64,000 bases of DNA from Thermomonas sp. (GCF_019104945.1 NZ_JAHRWW010000014.1:1-64000); one strand, 5' to 3'. Counted from the first letter of the stretch, positions 37,573-46,851 are shown. Numbers and translations: made by a program. The notes: generated by a model from the sequence alone, not told the origin.

Positions 37573-38151
37573 ATGCTTTTGATGCTCGATAACTACGACA
37601 GTTTTACCTACAACCTTGTGCAGTACCTGCAAGAGCTCGGCGCTGATGTTCGCGTGGAGCGCAATGATGCGCTGAGCGTTGCACAAATCGCGGCGCTGGC
37701 GCCAAGCAAAATTGTGATCTCCCCGGGGCCGTGCACACCCAATGAGGCCGGTGTTTCGCTGGACGTGCTGCGTGAGCTTGGGCCACACATTCCAATTTTT
37801 GGCGTCTGCTTGGGCTATCAGGCGTTAGGCCAAGTCTATGGTGGGCAGGTCGTGCGCGCGGGGCGCATCATGCACGGCAAAACCTCGCCCATCCATCACA
37901 ACGGAGGCGGTGTGTTTGCCGGGCTACCAAGTCCGTTTGAAGCCACGCGTTACCATTCGCTGGTGGTGGAAAAAAACAGCGTGCCAAAGTGTTTGGAAGT
38001 CACCGCGTGGACGGAAAATGCCGACGGCAGCGTGGAGGAATTGATGGGCCTACGCCACCGTGAGTTCCCGGTGGAGGGCGTACAGTTCCACCCCGAATCC
38101 ATCCTTACCCAGCACGGCCACGCCATGCTGAAAAACTTTTTGGAGCGCTGA
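37573..38151 (+). CDS. trpG: Anthranilate synthase component II (glutamine amidotransferase)
   Basis: Supplies ammonia from glutamine to TrpE; 192 residues. It has [20 protein letters not shown] at the N-terminus, the nucleophile cysteine in [16 protein letters not shown], and the His/Glu of the triad in [16 protein letters not shown]. It is followed by trpD after 2 bases and trpC 41 bases later, forming trpGDC. Confidence 0.97.
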   Translation: MLLMLDNYDSFTYNLVQYLQELGADVRVERNDALSVAQIAALAPSKIVISPGPCTPNEAGVSLDVLRELGPHIPIFGVCLGYQALGQVYGGQVVRAGRIMHGKTSPIHHNGGGVFAGLPSPFEATRYHSLVVEKNSVPKCLEVTAWTENADGSVEELMGLRHREFPVEGVQFHPESILTQHGHAMLKNFLER

Positions 38152-38153
38152 GC

Positions 38154-39191
38154 GTGGGCATCACACCACAAGAGGCGCTACAGCGCGCCATCGAGCACCG
38201 CGAAATCTTTTTTGATGAAATGGTCGATCTGATGCGTCAGATCATGCGCGGTGAGGTGAGTCCGTTAATGACCGCGTCGATTTTGACGGGGCTGCGGGTG
38301 AAAAAAGAAACTGTAGGAGAAATTGCTGCAGCCGCAACGGTATTGCGCGAATTCGCGCGCCCTGTTGCTGTGGCCGATCGGCACAATATGGTGGATATCG
38401 TCGGCACCGGTGGCGATGGTGCGCATACCTTCAATATCTCTACCGCTTCCATGTTTGTGGTGGCGGCAGCGGGGGCCAAGGTTGCCAAGCACGGCAACCG
38501 CAGCGTGTCGTCGAAGTCGGGAAGTGCAGATGTGCTGGAAGCACTCGGTGCGAAAATCGAGCTGCAGCCCGAGCAAGTGTCCGCCTGCATCAATGAAATT
38601 GGCATCGGTTTTATGTTTGCGCCGGTGCACCATCCGGCGATGAAAGTCGTGGCGCCAGTGCGTCGCGAAATGGGCGTGCGCACCATCTTCAATATCCTTG
38701 GCCCACTCACCAATCCTGCCGATGCGCCAAATACGCTGATGGGTGTGTTCCATCCAGACCTAGTAGGCATTCAGGTGCGCGTCTTGCAAGAGCTCGGCGC
38801 GCAGCGCGCGCTGGTGGTGTGGGGGCGCGACAATATGGATGAGTTGTCGTTGGGGGCGGGTACGCTGGTGGGTGAATTACGCGACGGCAAGGTGCGCGAG
38901 TATGAGCTGCACCCGGAAGACTTCGGCATTGCGATGGCGCATAGCCGCAATCTGAAAGTATCCGATGCGCAAGAGTCGAAAGTGATGCTGCTAGATGCGC
39001 TGGAAAACCGTGATGGGTTACCGCTGCAGATCGTGGCCTATAACGCCGGTGCCGCGCTGTACGTGGCGGGCGTGGTGGAAGACATTGCCGAAGGCATTAC
39101 CCGTGCGCGGCAAGTGATTGCTAGCGGCGCGGCGCGCGCCAAACTGGGCGAGTATGTCGCCATGACCCGCGCTTTGGCCGCAGCGTCGTGA
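38154..39191 (+). CDS. trpD: Anthranilate phosphoribosyltransferase
   Basis: Transfers the phosphoribosyl group from PRPP to anthranilate; 345 residues. The PRPP-binding glycine motif is [17 protein letters not shown], followed by [39 protein letters not shown] is also typical. The start is GTG at 38154, two bases after the trpG stop. Confidence 0.97.
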   Translation: MGITPQEALQRAIEHREIFFDEMVDLMRQIMRGEVSPLMTASILTGLRVKKETVGEIAAAATVLREFARPVAVADRHNMVDIVGTGGDGAHTFNISTASMFVVAAAGAKVAKHGNRSVSSKSGSADVLEALGAKIELQPEQVSACINEIGIGFMFAPVHHPAMKVVAPVRREMGVRTIFNILGPLTNPADAPNTLMGVFHPDLVGIQVRVLQELGAQRALVVWGRDNMDELSLGAGTLVGELRDGKVREYELHPEDFGIAMAHSRNLKVSDAQESKVMLLDALENRDGLPLQIVAYNAGAALYVAGVVEDIAEGITRARQVIASGAARAKLGEYVAMTRALAAAS

Positions 39192-39232
39192 AACTCGTTA
39201 CACTGCGCATCCCTTGAGGCGGTGATGGCCCC

Positions 39233-40021
39233 ATGCACGACGTGTTGAAGCGCATTCTTGCGCGCAAGCAAGAAGAAGTAGCCGAGCGCCGCGCTCAGTT
39301 GGCGTTAGACGCGGTAAAAGCGCGCGCAAACAGTGCGTTGCCACTGCGTGGTTTTGCTGATGCGGTAGCGGCCAAAATTGCGGCAGGCCAATCGGCGGTG
39401 ATCGCCGAGGTAAAAAAAGCCAGCCCCAGCAAAGGTGTGATCCGTGCGGAGTTTGATCCTGCGGCCATCGCCCGCAGTTACGAAGCAGGCGGCGCGGCGT
39501 GTTTGTCGGTGCTCACCGACGTGGATTTTTTCCAAGGTAGCGATGCCTATCTGCAACAAGCGCGTGCGGCCTGCGCACTGCCGGTGTTGCGCAAAGATTT
39601 TATCGTTGACGAATACCAGCTTTATGAGGCGCGTGCGCTGGGCGCGGACTGCGTGCTGTTAATTGCCGCGGCGCTGGATGATGTGCAGCTGGCCGAGTTT
39701 GCATTCATTGCTGCCGAATTGGGTATGGATGCGCTGGTGGAAGTGCACGATATTGATGAATTGGAACGCGCCTTACCGGTGCCTGCGCGCCTGCTGGGAA
39801 TCAATAACCGCAATCTGCGCACGTTTGAGGTGTCGCTGCAAACCACACTGGCGCTAAAGAGTGCAGTGCCCGCAGACCGCATCTTGGTAACGGAAAGTGG
39901 CATCTTGGCGCATGAAGACGTGGCGCTGATGCGCTCGGAAGGGGTGCATGCCTTCCTCGTTGGCGAAGCCTTTATGCGTCAGCCGGAGCCGGGGCAGGCG
40001 CTTCAGGATCTATTCGCATGA
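39233..40021 (+). CDS. trpC: Indole-3-glycerol-phosphate synthase
   Basis: Closes the indole ring; 262 residues, monofunctional (no TrpF fusion). The TIM barrel is visible as [58 protein letters not shown] and [17 protein letters not shown]. The stop overlaps the following HAD gene (ATGA at 40018-40021). Confidence 0.97.
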   Translation: MHDVLKRILARKQEEVAERRAQLALDAVKARANSALPLRGFADAVAAKIAAGQSAVIAEVKKASPSKGVIRAEFDPAAIARSYEAGGAACLSVLTDVDFFQGSDAYLQQARAACALPVLRKDFIVDEYQLYEARALGADCVLLIAAALDDVQLAEFAFIAAELGMDALVEVHDIDELERALPVPARLLGINNRNLRTFEVSLQTTLALKSAVPADRILVTESGILAHEDVALMRSEGVHAFLVGEAFMRQPEPGQALQDLFA

Positions 40022-40740
40022 GTGAGGCGTATCCGTCGCCAAGTGCCGATGCGCCGTTGGTGGTGTTTGACTTTGACCACACCCTCTACGACGGTGATTC
40101 TGGCAGCCATCTGTTCAAGTGGCTGATCGGGCGCGCGTGGTGGCGACGCGTGTTGGCGCTACTCATCGCACCTGTCGCGGGGCCGTTGGTGGCGTTTTTG
40201 CCCACGCGTCGCCGCGGTATTTCGGCGTTTGTGTGGGTGGGTACGTTCGGAATTTCTACACGCACAGAACTTGACGCGCTGATCGATCGCTACGTACAAA
40301 CGCACGCCCCCGCGATCCGCGCGCGGCTGCTACCGCAGGCGCTCGAAGTATTTCAAAAGCATCGCGCAGCGGGGGATCGTGTGTTGGTGGCCACCGGCGC
40401 GCCACCGGAGCTGGCACGTGCCATTTTAGCCTTCGTCGCCCACCAAGACGTGCCGGTGATCGGTACGCTGCTCGGGCCGAAGCTGGGTGCGATGGGGGTG
40501 CTGCGCCACTGCCATTACGCGATGAAGATGACGATGATCCGCGAAGCGGGTTACGCCCAGCCGGTAGCCAGCGCTTATTCGGACAGCAGTGCCGATTTGC
40601 CTTTACTGCAGGCCGCGCAGCAGCCGGTGGTGGTAAACCCCAAGGCCGGGCGCGTGGCGATGTTCCAGCGCGTGCTGCCGCAAGGTACGCCTATTTTGAA
40701 CTGGGGCTGCCCCGGCCGCGCTGGCGCAAAAGCCGCGTAA
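40018..40740 (+). CDS. HAD-IB family phosphatase
   Basis: A 240-residue cytoplasmic hydrolase. HAD motif I is [16 protein letters not shown], motif [16 protein letters not shown], and motif [13 protein letters not shown]...[13 protein letters not shown]. The SerB-like IB group includes phosphoserine phosphatase and lipid-phosphate phosphatases; a hydrophobic stretch ([19 protein letters not shown]) in the cap region suggests membrane association or a lipid substrate. Translationally coupled to trpC, but a role in tryptophan synthesis is not implied. Confidence 0.85.
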   Translation: MSEAYPSPSADAPLVVFDFDHTLYDGDSGSHLFKWLIGRAWWRRVLALLIAPVAGPLVAFLPTRRRGISAFVWVGTFGISTRTELDALIDRYVQTHAPAIRARLLPQALEVFQKHRAAGDRVLVATGAPPELARAILAFVAHQDVPVIGTLLGPKLGAMGVLRHCHYAMKMTMIREAGYAQPVASAYSDSSADLPLLQAAQQPVVVNPKAGRVAMFQRVLPQGTPILNWGCPGRAGAKAA

Positions 40741-40748
40741 GGGGAGGC

Positions 40749-41219
40749 TTAGGCCGAGCCGAGTGGCTTGACGAAGCGCACCGAGCTGCCGCTGTAGCCG
40801 CAGGCACGATAAAACGCATGTGCCTCCACGCGCTGCACACCCGATGTCAGTTCGATGCGCGCCGCGCCCCCGCTGCGTGCGCGACGTTCGGCTTCTTTGA
40901 GCAGATGGCGGCCGACACCTTGGCCTTGTGCACTCGGGGTGACCACCAATGCAGTTACGCGGCAGGTCGTGGTGCCAAGCGGAAGGTAATACATAAAATC
41001 GAGCGCCACCAATCCACAAACCGCGCCCTGCCTGCGCGCCACCACAAGGGCTTGGCGGTCATTGGCCAGAATCGTGCTGATCCGTTCGGCGGCGTCATGA
41101 ATGTCGCAGGGGTAGCCAAGCTCGGCCAGCAGGTGCGCCACATCATCGGCATCAGCGGGCACGGCATTGCGTAAATCCACGTCCAACGCGCGGTGGCCGG
41201 GAGAAAAAGCGTGGCTCAT
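40749..41219 (-). CDS. GNAT-family N-acetyltransferase
   Basis: A 156-residue acetyltransferase with the acetyl-CoA loop PSAQGQGVGRHLLKEAERRA and the usual C-terminal IELTSGVQRVEAHAFYRACGY. Substrate unknown. It lies 25 bases downstream of clp on the same strand and converges with the HAD gene. Confidence 0.9.
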   Translation of the reverse strand: MSHAFSPGHRALDVDLRNAVPADADDVAHLLAELGYPCDIHDAAERISTILANDRQALVVARRQGAVCGLVALDFMYYLPLGTTTCRVTALVVTPSAQGQGVGRHLLKEAERRARSGGAARIELTSGVQRVEAHAFYRACGYSGSSVRFVKPLGSA

Positions 41220-41244
41220 GCGCGCGAACTCCTAAACCGTTGAA

Positions 41245-41925
41245 TTACCGGGTACCGTACACGACAACGGTCTTGCCGCGCGCGTGCAGTTTGCCGTCCA
41301 CCTGTAGTTTTTTCAGAACGCGCCCGGCCATCTCCCGCGAGCAGCCCACCAGCCGCGCCAGCTCTTGCCGGGAAACACGTAGCTGGGTGCCCAGCGGGTG
41401 GCTCATTGCATCGGGTTCTTTGGCCAGGTCAAACAGGGTGCGGTAAATGCGGTCAGATACGTCCAAAAAGGCCAAGCGCCCGGCCTTGCGGCTGGTATCC
41501 AGTAGGCGCTGGCTGATTTGCGCGCCAATGGAGTACAGCAGGCGCGTGGCATCGTTGGCTTGGGCAGCGAGCAGGGTTTGCAGGCGCTCATAACTGATTT
41601 CTGCCAGTTCGCAGGCCGTGCGTGTGCGCAGCGCAACGTCGCGCTTCTCGCTTTCTACAAACAGCCCCATCTCACCCACGAACTCGCCCGCGCCGATATA
41701 GCCCAGCACCAGCTCACGCTCGTCACTTTCGCGGGCAATGATGCTCACCGAGCCAGAAATGATGTAATACACGGTGCCAGCGGGATCACCCGGATGAAAC
41801 ACGTCGGTTCGCGCCGGGTATTTGCGACGGTGGCAGTTGGTGATGAACCGCTCGACGGTGGCAAGGTCTGCGCCGAGAGGGCTGGCAGTGCGCGGCATGA
41901 CGGGCTTCGAGAATTTATTGCTCAT
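41245..41925 (-). CDS. clp: CRP-like global regulator Clp
   Basis: A 226-residue CRP/FNR-family transcription factor. The cyclic-nucleotide-binding fold is GTVYYIISGSVSIIARESDE with LGYIGAGEFVGEMGLF. The helix-turn-helix is LRVSRQELARLVGCSREMAG, followed by RVLKKLQVDGKLHARGKTVV. In Xanthomonas and Lysobacter, Clp controls extracellular enzymes, polysaccharide and quorum-sensing output and is inhibited by cyclic-di-GMP. Sequence and the trpC/speD neighbourhood match that orthologue. It is divergent from speD with a 129-base shared region. Confidence 0.95.
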   Translation of the reverse strand: MSNKFSKPVMPRTASPLGADLATVERFITNCHRRKYPARTDVFHPGDPAGTVYYIISGSVSIIARESDERELVLGYIGAGEFVGEMGLFVESEKRDVALRTRTACELAEISYERLQTLLAAQANDATRLLYSIGAQISQRLLDTSRKAGRLAFLDVSDRIYRTLFDLAKEPDAMSHPLGTQLRVSRQELARLVGCSREMAGRVLKKLQVDGKLHARGKTVVVYGTR

Positions 41926-42054
41926 TCGGGATTGGGCACTCTTGAATGCGCTAGCTTAGGCCGAAAACGTGACCAAGAGCAAACTCTGCCGCGCGCATGG
42001 GGGCGGTTTGTCGCATAATGCGCCTCTTGTCTTGTTTCCGTTGGATCCAATGCC

Positions 42055-42846
42055 GTGGTCAAACCGCTGCCGCGCCTGAAACTTCAGGGCTTTAATAACC
42101 TCACCAAGTCGCTCAGCTTCAACATCTACGACGTGTGCTACGCCGCGTCGGAAGACGAGCGCAGGCGCTATATCGAATACATCGATGAAGAATATAACGC
42201 CGACCGGCTAACCCAGATTTTGACCGATGTGGCTGAGATCATTGGCGCCAACATCCTCAATATCGCGCGCCAGGATTACGACCCGCAGGGCGCGTCGGTC
42301 ACGATTTTGATCTCCGAAGAGCCGGTGATCGACAAGGCCGACGCCAAAGGCGTGATTTCCGACGCTGTGGTGGCGCATCTGGATAAATCGCACATCACCG
42401 TGCATACCTACCCGGAAACCCACCCGGACAATGGCATTGCCACCTTTCGCGCCGATATCGATGTGTCTACCTGCGGCGTGATCTCGCCGCTGAAGGCGCT
42501 GAACTACCTGATCGAATCGCTCGAGTCCGACATCGTGGTGATGGATTACCGCGTGCGTGGTTTTACCCGCGACGTGAAGGGCAAGAAGTTCTTTATCGAT
42601 CACAAGATCAATTCGATCCAAGACTATCTAGCGAAGAACATTCGTTCGCGCTACGAGATGCTCGACGTCAACGTTTATCAAGAAAACATCTTCCACACCA
42701 AGATGCACTTGAAAGACTTCGACCTTGATCAATACTTGTTCGAAGAAAAGGCGCGCAACCTGTCATTCAAAGAGCGCATGAAGATTGAAGCGCGGCTCAA
42801 GCGCGAGATCGAAGAGCTCTACCACGGCCGCAATTTGGTTGATTGA
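42055..42846 (+). CDS. speD: S-adenosylmethionine decarboxylase proenzyme
   Basis: Makes decarboxylated SAM, the aminopropyl donor for spermidine; 263 residues as in E. coli. Self-cleavage to create the pyruvoyl group would occur at Ser112 in [15 protein letters not shown], the same residue number as E. coli. The start is a GTG at 42055; the CATAAT at 42014-42019 is a plausible -10. A family-1 hairpin repeat follows the stop. Confidence 0.97.
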   Translation: MVKPLPRLKLQGFNNLTKSLSFNIYDVCYAASEDERRRYIEYIDEEYNADRLTQILTDVAEIIGANILNIARQDYDPQGASVTILISEEPVIDKADAKGVISDAVVAHLDKSHITVHTYPETHPDNGIATFRADIDVSTCGVISPLKALNYLIESLESDIVVMDYRVRGFTRDVKGKKFFIDHKINSIQDYLAKNIRSRYEMLDVNVYQENIFHTKMHLKDFDLDQYLFEEKARNLSFKERMKIEARLKREIEELYHGRNLVD

Positions 42847-42860
42847 CGACGTTGAGGTTG

Positions 42861-42972
42861 TGTCACCAAGGGCGTTTGCCATTGAGCGACACGCCGTGAA
42901 TACGTCCATGTAGGCTTCTCGGCGGCATCCATGCCGCCGAAAGTCGCTCAATGGCAAACGCCCTTGGCGACA
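42861..42972. repeat. Intergenic hairpin element, family 1, copy 1
   Basis: Two 30-base arms (42861-42890 and 42943-42972) are complementary at 29 of 30 positions and enclose a 52-base core (42891-42942). The core, starting ACGCCGTGAATACG and ending CATGCCGCCGAAA, contains its own small hairpin CGGCGGCATCCATGCCGCCG. The core recurs, reversed, at 45641-45692 with 50 of 52 identical bases, while the arms of the two copies are different sequences. It lies between the convergent genes speD and coq7, 14 bases from each stop, and could act as a bidirectional terminator. Confidence 0.85.
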
Positions 42973-42986
42973 CATTGGTGTGCATT

Positions 42987-43631
42987 TCAAAGGCGGTAGG
43001 CAACGGCTTTCATTACTTTTGAAGCCCCAGCCATCAGCGTAGGAATAGGCGGCGGTAGTGTGCGCGCACCTGCTGCTTGCGCGTTGTCGGCGTGACGCAC
43101 TTCGTCGTCTTTCATTACGCGCAAAATAGCGCGGCTGCGCGTGTCGGCTTCGGGTAGCGTTTCAAGGTGCTCGGCTAAATGCGCTTCCACCTGACGCTCG
43201 GTTTCCACCACAAAGCCAAGATTCCAGCCATCGCCGCGCAGGCCAGCGGCAACGCCAATGGCGAAGCTGCCTGCATACCACAGCGGGTTGAACAGGCTGG
43301 GGCGGTCGTTGAGCTCACGCAGGCGGTCGGCGCACCAAGCGAGGTGATCGGTTTCTTCCTGCGCGGCTTCCAGTAAATGTGCGCGGGTAGCCGGGTCGCG
43401 TGCTACGGCGGCTTGGCCGATATACAGCGCCTGCGCGCACACTTCACCCACGTGATTGATGCGCATCAAGCCGGCCGCGTGCTGGCGCTCGGCAGCGTTC
43501 AAGGCGGGGTCGGGTTCGGTAAGCCCTGGGTTTTCACGCTGCGCGCGTGGCTGCCCGCATACGGTCATTAGCGCGTTTTGCGCGGAATCAAGCAGACGGT
43601 CGAGCGGGCTGAGCTGGCGTAAGGTGTCCAT
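42987..43631 (-). CDS. coq7: 2-polyprenyl-3-methyl-6-methoxy-1,4-benzoquinol hydroxylase
   Basis: Di-iron hydroxylase for the penultimate step of ubiquinone synthesis; 214 residues. The carboxylate/histidine iron ligands lie in [44 protein letters not shown] and [13 protein letters not shown]. Use of Coq7 rather than UbiF is typical of xanthomonads. It is divergent from the rplM promoter. Confidence 0.95.
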   Translation of the reverse strand: MDTLRQLSPLDRLLDSAQNALMTVCGQPRAQRENPGLTEPDPALNAAERQHAAGLMRINHVGEVCAQALYIGQAAVARDPATRAHLLEAAQEETDHLAWCADRLRELNDRPSLFNPLWYAGSFAIGVAAGLRGDGWNLGFVVETERQVEAHLAEHLETLPEADTRSRAILRVMKDDEVRHADNAQAAGARTLPPPIPTLMAGASKVMKAVAYRL

Positions 43632-43675
43632 AGCAGGGATTCTAAGCAGGAAGTTCCGGGTAGGAAACCCGCCGC

Positions 43676-43704
43676 TTGCATCCGCTGAAATGGGCTGCTA
43701 TAGT
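43676..43704 (+). promoter_or_regulatory. rplM-rpsI promoter
   Basis: TTGCAT (43676-43681), a 17-base spacer and TATAGT (43699-43704). This leaves a transcribed leader of about 100 bases before rplM. Confidence 0.65.
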
Positions 43705-43751
43705 TCCGCCTCTTTCCTGCCCGTGGGCTGGAAATACAACGCGAGGCAACG

Positions 43752-43776
43752 TTCCGGCTAATCAGCATTAGCGGAA
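43752..43776 (+). promoter_or_regulatory. Leader hairpin of rplM-rpsI mRNA
   Basis: TTCCGGCTAAT pairs with ATTAGCGGAA around a CAGC loop, with a single bulged G, about 35 bases before the rplM start. L13 represses its own operon through a leader structure in E. coli; whether this hairpin is the binding site here is inference. Confidence 0.45.
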
Positions 43777-43810
43777 TTCGCCCGACTAAGCACCCCTAAT
43801 CGAGTTTTTT

Positions 43811-44239
43811 ATGAAGACTTTCATCGCCAAAAACGAGACCGTCCAGCGTGACTGGTACGTCGTTGACGCCGAGGGTAAGACCCTAGGTCGTCTGGCCGCA
43901 GCATTGGCCTATCGCCTGCGCGGCAAGCACAAGCCCGTTTTCACCCCGCACGTTGACACCGGCGACTACCTCGTCGTGATCAATGCTGACAAAATCGCGG
44001 TGACCGGTAAGAAACTGCAGGACAAGATGTATCACCGGTTCACCGGTTACATCGGCAACCTGAAGACCGAATCACTGGCACAGGCGCTGGAGCGCCACCC
44101 GGAACGCGTGCTCGAAATCGCGGTCAAGGGTATGTTGCCGAAGGGCCCGCTGGGCCGCACCATGTACCGCAAGCTCAAGGTGTATGCCGGTGCCGAGCAT
44201 CCGCATACCGCCCAGCAGCCGCAGCCGCTCGATATCTAA
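43811..44239 (+). CDS. rplM: 50S ribosomal protein L13
   Basis: Large-subunit protein needed early in 50S assembly; 142 residues. Typical stretches are [40 protein letters not shown] and [20 protein letters not shown]. First gene of the rplM-rpsI operon, 13 bases before rpsI. Confidence 0.98.
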   Translation: MKTFIAKNETVQRDWYVVDAEGKTLGRLAAALAYRLRGKHKPVFTPHVDTGDYLVVINADKIAVTGKKLQDKMYHRFTGYIGNLKTESLAQALERHPERVLEIAVKGMLPKGPLGRTMYRKLKVYAGAEHPHTAQQPQPLDI

Positions 44240-44252
44240 GGTCAGACCAATC

Positions 44253-44645
44253 ATGGCTATCACTCAGAATTACGGCACCGGTCGCCGCAAATCCTCCACC
44301 GCTCGCGTATTCCTGCGCAAGGGCAGTGGCACCATCACCATCAATGACCGTCCGCTGGACGAGTTCTTCGGTCGCGAAACGGCACGCATGATCGTGCGTC
44401 AGCCGCTGGAATTGACCAAGAACACCGAATCCTTCGACGTGTACGTCACCGCTGCTGGCGGCGGCACCACCGGTCAGGCCGGTGCGATCCGTCTCGGTAT
44501 CGCCCGTGCACTGGTCGAATACGACGAAACCCTGAAGTCCGAGCTGCGTAAGGCTGGCTTCATGACCCGCGACGCCCGTGAAGTCGAGCGTAAGAAAGTG
44601 GGTCTGCATAAAGCACGTCGCGCCACCCAGTTCTCCAAGCGTTAA
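44253..44645 (+). CDS. rpsI: 30S ribosomal protein S9
   Basis: Small-subunit protein whose C-terminal tail reaches the P site; 130 residues. It starts [20 protein letters not shown] and ends with the invariant basic tail [10 protein letters not shown]. An upstream in-frame ATG at 44184 lies inside rplM and is not used. The tRNA-Gln gene follows after 21 bases. Confidence 0.98.
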   Translation: MAITQNYGTGRRKSSTARVFLRKGSGTITINDRPLDEFFGRETARMIVRQPLELTKNTESFDVYVTAAGGGTTGQAGAIRLGIARALVEYDETLKSELRKAGFMTRDAREVERKKVGLHKARRATQFSKR

Positions 44646-44651
44646 TCGCGA

Positions 44652-44657
44652 TACAAT
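44652..44657 (+). promoter_or_regulatory. -10 element before tRNA-Gln
   Basis: TACAAT positioned so that transcription would begin a few bases before the mature tRNA 5' end at 44667. The -35 is poor; read-through from rpsI may also feed the tRNA. Confidence 0.45.
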
Positions 44658-44666
44658 TTGCTGCAT

Positions 44667-44741
44667 AGCCCCGTCGCCAAGCGGTAAGGCACCTGACTCT
44701 GACTCAGGCATTCGGTGGTTCGAATCCATCCGGGGCTGCCA
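44667..44741 (+). tRNA. tRNA-Gln (anticodon CUG)
   Basis: Full cloverleaf of 75 bases: acceptor AGCCCCG/CGGGGCT, D-arm GCCAAGCGGTAAGGC, anticodon stem CCTGA/TCAGG with loop CTCTGAC (anticodon CTG at 44699-44701), T-arm GGTTCGAATCC, and encoded CCA at 44739-44741. It closely resembles E. coli glnV. Confidence 0.97.
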
Positions 44742-44765
44742 TATACAAAGTTGTACTTTCTTCAG

Positions 44766-44787
44766 AACCCGCCGTCAGGCGGGTTTT
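44766..44787 (+). terminator. Intrinsic terminator after tRNA-Gln
   Basis: Eight-base stem AACCCGCC (44766-44773 with 44778-44785), GTCA loop, then a run of T. It ends the rplM-rpsI-tRNA unit. Confidence 0.82.
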
Positions 44788-44845
44788 GTCGTTTTGATTG
44801 CAGGCGTGGTGCGACAATACGGAACTGTTGAGAAGTGAGAGTGCA

Positions 44846-45595
44846 ATGCCCGCCGTCGCCAGTTTTTCACCGCCTGTACTAGCGCTTACGCAGTTGGATA
44901 CCGCCCTGCGCGAACGCGGCTATGTGCTGCTTGCGCCCGCTGATGTGGCCACATTTGCAGGCGTGCGCCTACAAGCGCTGGATGCGCTGACACCAAGCTG
45001 GAGCGCGCTATGTCTGGATCACTATTTGAAAGATGGCGGACGTTACCGCAAGCGTCGGCATTCCTGCTTTATTGTTGAAAACGGCGTGTTGCAGCCGGTG
45101 CCGCACCGGATGCATTACCAGCCTTTGGAATACAACGCCCTACACGGCGGGATGGAGCGTTGGTTCGAGCCAGTGGCTCCCGAAACCGCGGCCCAGCCCG
45201 CATGGCGCGCCCTGATCTTGGCGCTCACCGCGGCCTGTCAGCGGCAAAAGCCAGCAGCGCGCTGGTACGTGGAAGCGCATCAGTTCCGCATTGATACCAG
45301 TGATGGGGTGGGCCGCCCCACACCGGAAGGCGCGCACCGCGATGGTGTCGATTTTGTCGCCGTGCTGTTGGTCGCAAGGCATGCCGTGAAAGGTGGCGAG
45401 TCACGGGTATTTGAAGCACAGGGGCCGAATGGGCAGCGCTTCACCTTAACCGAGCCATGGTCGCTGCTGCTGATGGACGATACGCGGGTGATCCATGAAT
45501 CCACCCCGATCCAGCCACTAGACGCCGAAGGCGGCTACCGTGACACCCTTGTGCTGACCTTCCGCGCTGCGGGATTTTTGGGTGAAAATGCGTAA
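44846..45595 (+). CDS. 2-oxoglutarate/Fe(II) dioxygenase, BsmA/IDO-like
   Basis: A 249-residue enzyme of the 2OG-Fe dioxygenase group that includes L-isoleucine 4-hydroxylase and BsmA. The iron facial triad is visible as HxD in EGAHRDGVDFV and the distal His in MDDTRVIHESTPI; FIVENGVLQPVPHRMHYQPL and RWYVEAHQFRI are also typical. It probably hydroxylates a free amino acid, but the substrate is unknown. ATG 44846 follows GAGAG; a longer in-frame start at 44798 overlaps the terminator region. A family-1 hairpin follows the stop. Confidence 0.85.
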   Translation: MPAVASFSPPVLALTQLDTALRERGYVLLAPADVATFAGVRLQALDALTPSWSALCLDHYLKDGGRYRKRRHSCFIVENGVLQPVPHRMHYQPLEYNALHGGMERWFEPVAPETAAQPAWRALILALTAACQRQKPAARWYVEAHQFRIDTSDGVGRPTPEGAHRDGVDFVAVLLVARHAVKGGESRVFEAQGPNGQRFTLTEPWSLLLMDDTRVIHESTPIQPLDAEGGYRDTLVLTFRAAGFLGENA

Positions 45596-45610
45596 TTAGC
45601 CCCATGGCAA

Positions 45611-45722
45611 CACTTTCCTACCCATGGCCTTAACGCGGACTTTCGGCGGCATGGATGCCGCCGAGAAGCCTACATGGATGTATTTACGGCGTGTCCGCAT
45701 TAAGGCCATGGGTAGGGAAGTG
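45611..45722. repeat. Intergenic hairpin element, family 1, copy 2
   Basis: Arms at 45611-45640 and 45693-45722 match at 28 of 30 positions around a 52-base core at 45641-45692, which is the reverse complement of the core at 42891-42942 (2 differences). The arm sequence (for example CCTACCCATGGCCTTAA) is unrelated to that of copy 1. It sits 15 bases after the dioxygenase gene. Reading through it gives a spurious N-terminal extension (PPRSLHGCIYGV) to the fumarylacetoacetase frame, which starts properly at 45793. Confidence 0.85.
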
Positions 45723-45742
45723 GTGCAGCGGGATACGCTACT

Positions 45743-45771
45743 TTGAATATCAAGTTACAATTGCAACTAAT
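45743..45771 (+). promoter_or_regulatory. fah-maiA promoter with MarR-type operator
   Basis: TTGAAT (45743-45748), 17 bases, ACTAAT (45766-45771). GTTACAATTGCAAC at 45754-45767 fits GTTnCAnnTGnAAC and matches the hpd operator (19181-19194, read on the minus strand) at 13 of 14 bases, in the same position relative to the promoter. Confidence 0.7.
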
Positions 45772-45792
45772 AACGAAAGTATTGAGGTTGAT

Positions 45793-46797
45793 ATGAAGCT
45801 GGGTTCACTCAAAGAAGGCGGGCGCGACGGCACGCTGATCGTGGTGTCGCGCGATTTGACGCGCGCCGTGCGTGCTACAGACATTGCGGCCACCTTGCAG
45901 CGCGCGTTGGAAGATTGGGAAGACGCGGCGCCGCGGCTCAATGCACTTTACGAAGATTTGAATGCCAACCAAGCGACGGGCGCGTTTGATCTTGATATGC
46001 ACGCACTGGCTGCGCCGTTGCCGCGTGCTTACGAATTTGTCGATGGCAGCGCCTACCTGCCGCACGTCGAGCGCGTGCGCCGCGCGCGTGGCGCGCAGGT
46101 GCCAGAGAGCTTCTACGTCGACCCTCTGATGTACCAAGCCGTAAGCGCAGGCTTTCACGGCCCGCGTGATTCGGTCAAGGTGGTGAGCGAAGACTATGGC
46201 ATCGACCTTGAAGCCGAAGTGGTGATCGTGACCGACGATGTGCCGATGGCGGTCACTCCCGACCAAGCCGCCGAGCACATTCAGCTGATCGGGCTGGTGA
46301 ACGACGTGAGTTTGCGCGGGCTGATCCCGCCGGAATTAGCCAAAGGCTTCGGCTTTTTGCAGTCCAAACCGCGCAGCGCGCTTAGCCCGGTCTTTGTGAC
46401 CCCAGATGAGCTGGGCGAAGCCTGGCAAGACTGCAAAGTGCATCTGCCCATGCTGACCCATATCAACGGTAAGTGGTTTGGTGCGCCGCTGGCAGGGGTG
46501 GATATGCAGTTCAACTTTGCCCAGTTGGTGGCGCACGCGGCCAAGACTAGGCCGCTGTCGGCAGGCACCCTCGTCGGCTCGGGCACGGTGGCAAACGAAG
46601 ACACTTCACTTGGTGCTTCTTGCTTTGCCGAGCAGCGCACCGTAGAAACCCTACGTGATGGCAAGCCCAGCACGCCGTTTATGGCGTTTGGCGACGTTGT
46701 GCGCATCGAAATGCTGGATCAGGCCGGGCATAGCGTGTTTGGCGCGATCGAGCAAAAAATTGAACAGCAGCCGCTGCCACGCGGCGCAGGCGGTTGA
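45793..46797 (+). CDS. Fumarylacetoacetate hydrolase family protein (tyrosine catabolism)
   Basis: Last enzyme of tyrosine breakdown, splitting fumarylacetoacetate to fumarate and acetoacetate; 334 residues, the shorter bacterial form. Metal-binding and catalytic stretches are DYGIDLEAEVVIVTDDVPM (Glu ligands), LIGLVNDVSLRGLI and GSGTVANEDTSLGASCFAEQ. ATG 45793 is the first start after the promoter. The pairing with maiA and the shared operator with hpd-hmgA support this role over that of a generic FAH-fold hydrolase. The acetoacetate formed could be activated by the ScoAB transferase encoded at 62-63 kb. Confidence 0.9.
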   Translation: MKLGSLKEGGRDGTLIVVSRDLTRAVRATDIAATLQRALEDWEDAAPRLNALYEDLNANQATGAFDLDMHALAAPLPRAYEFVDGSAYLPHVERVRRARGAQVPESFYVDPLMYQAVSAGFHGPRDSVKVVSEDYGIDLEAEVVIVTDDVPMAVTPDQAAEHIQLIGLVNDVSLRGLIPPELAKGFGFLQSKPRSALSPVFVTPDELGEAWQDCKVHLPMLTHINGKWFGAPLAGVDMQFNFAQLVAHAAKTRPLSAGTLVGSGTVANEDTSLGASCFAEQRTVETLRDGKPSTPFMAFGDVVRIEMLDQAGHSVFGAIEQKIEQQPLPRGAGG

Positions 46798-46851
46798 TTT
46801 CAGGCCATTAGCGGCGCGCCACGCCCGTCGTGGTGCGCTAAGGTGTCTTCT

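Noticed and set aside
42990..43000. GGCGGTAG, the ops element of RfaH-regulated operons
   Set aside because: It lies inside the 3' end of coq7 on the wrong side of any O-antigen gene; no ops/JUMPstart was found before wzm.
45655..45792. N-terminal extension of the fumarylacetoacetase
   Set aside because: It is read through a repeat element and the promoter/operator; the family begins at MKLGSL (45793).
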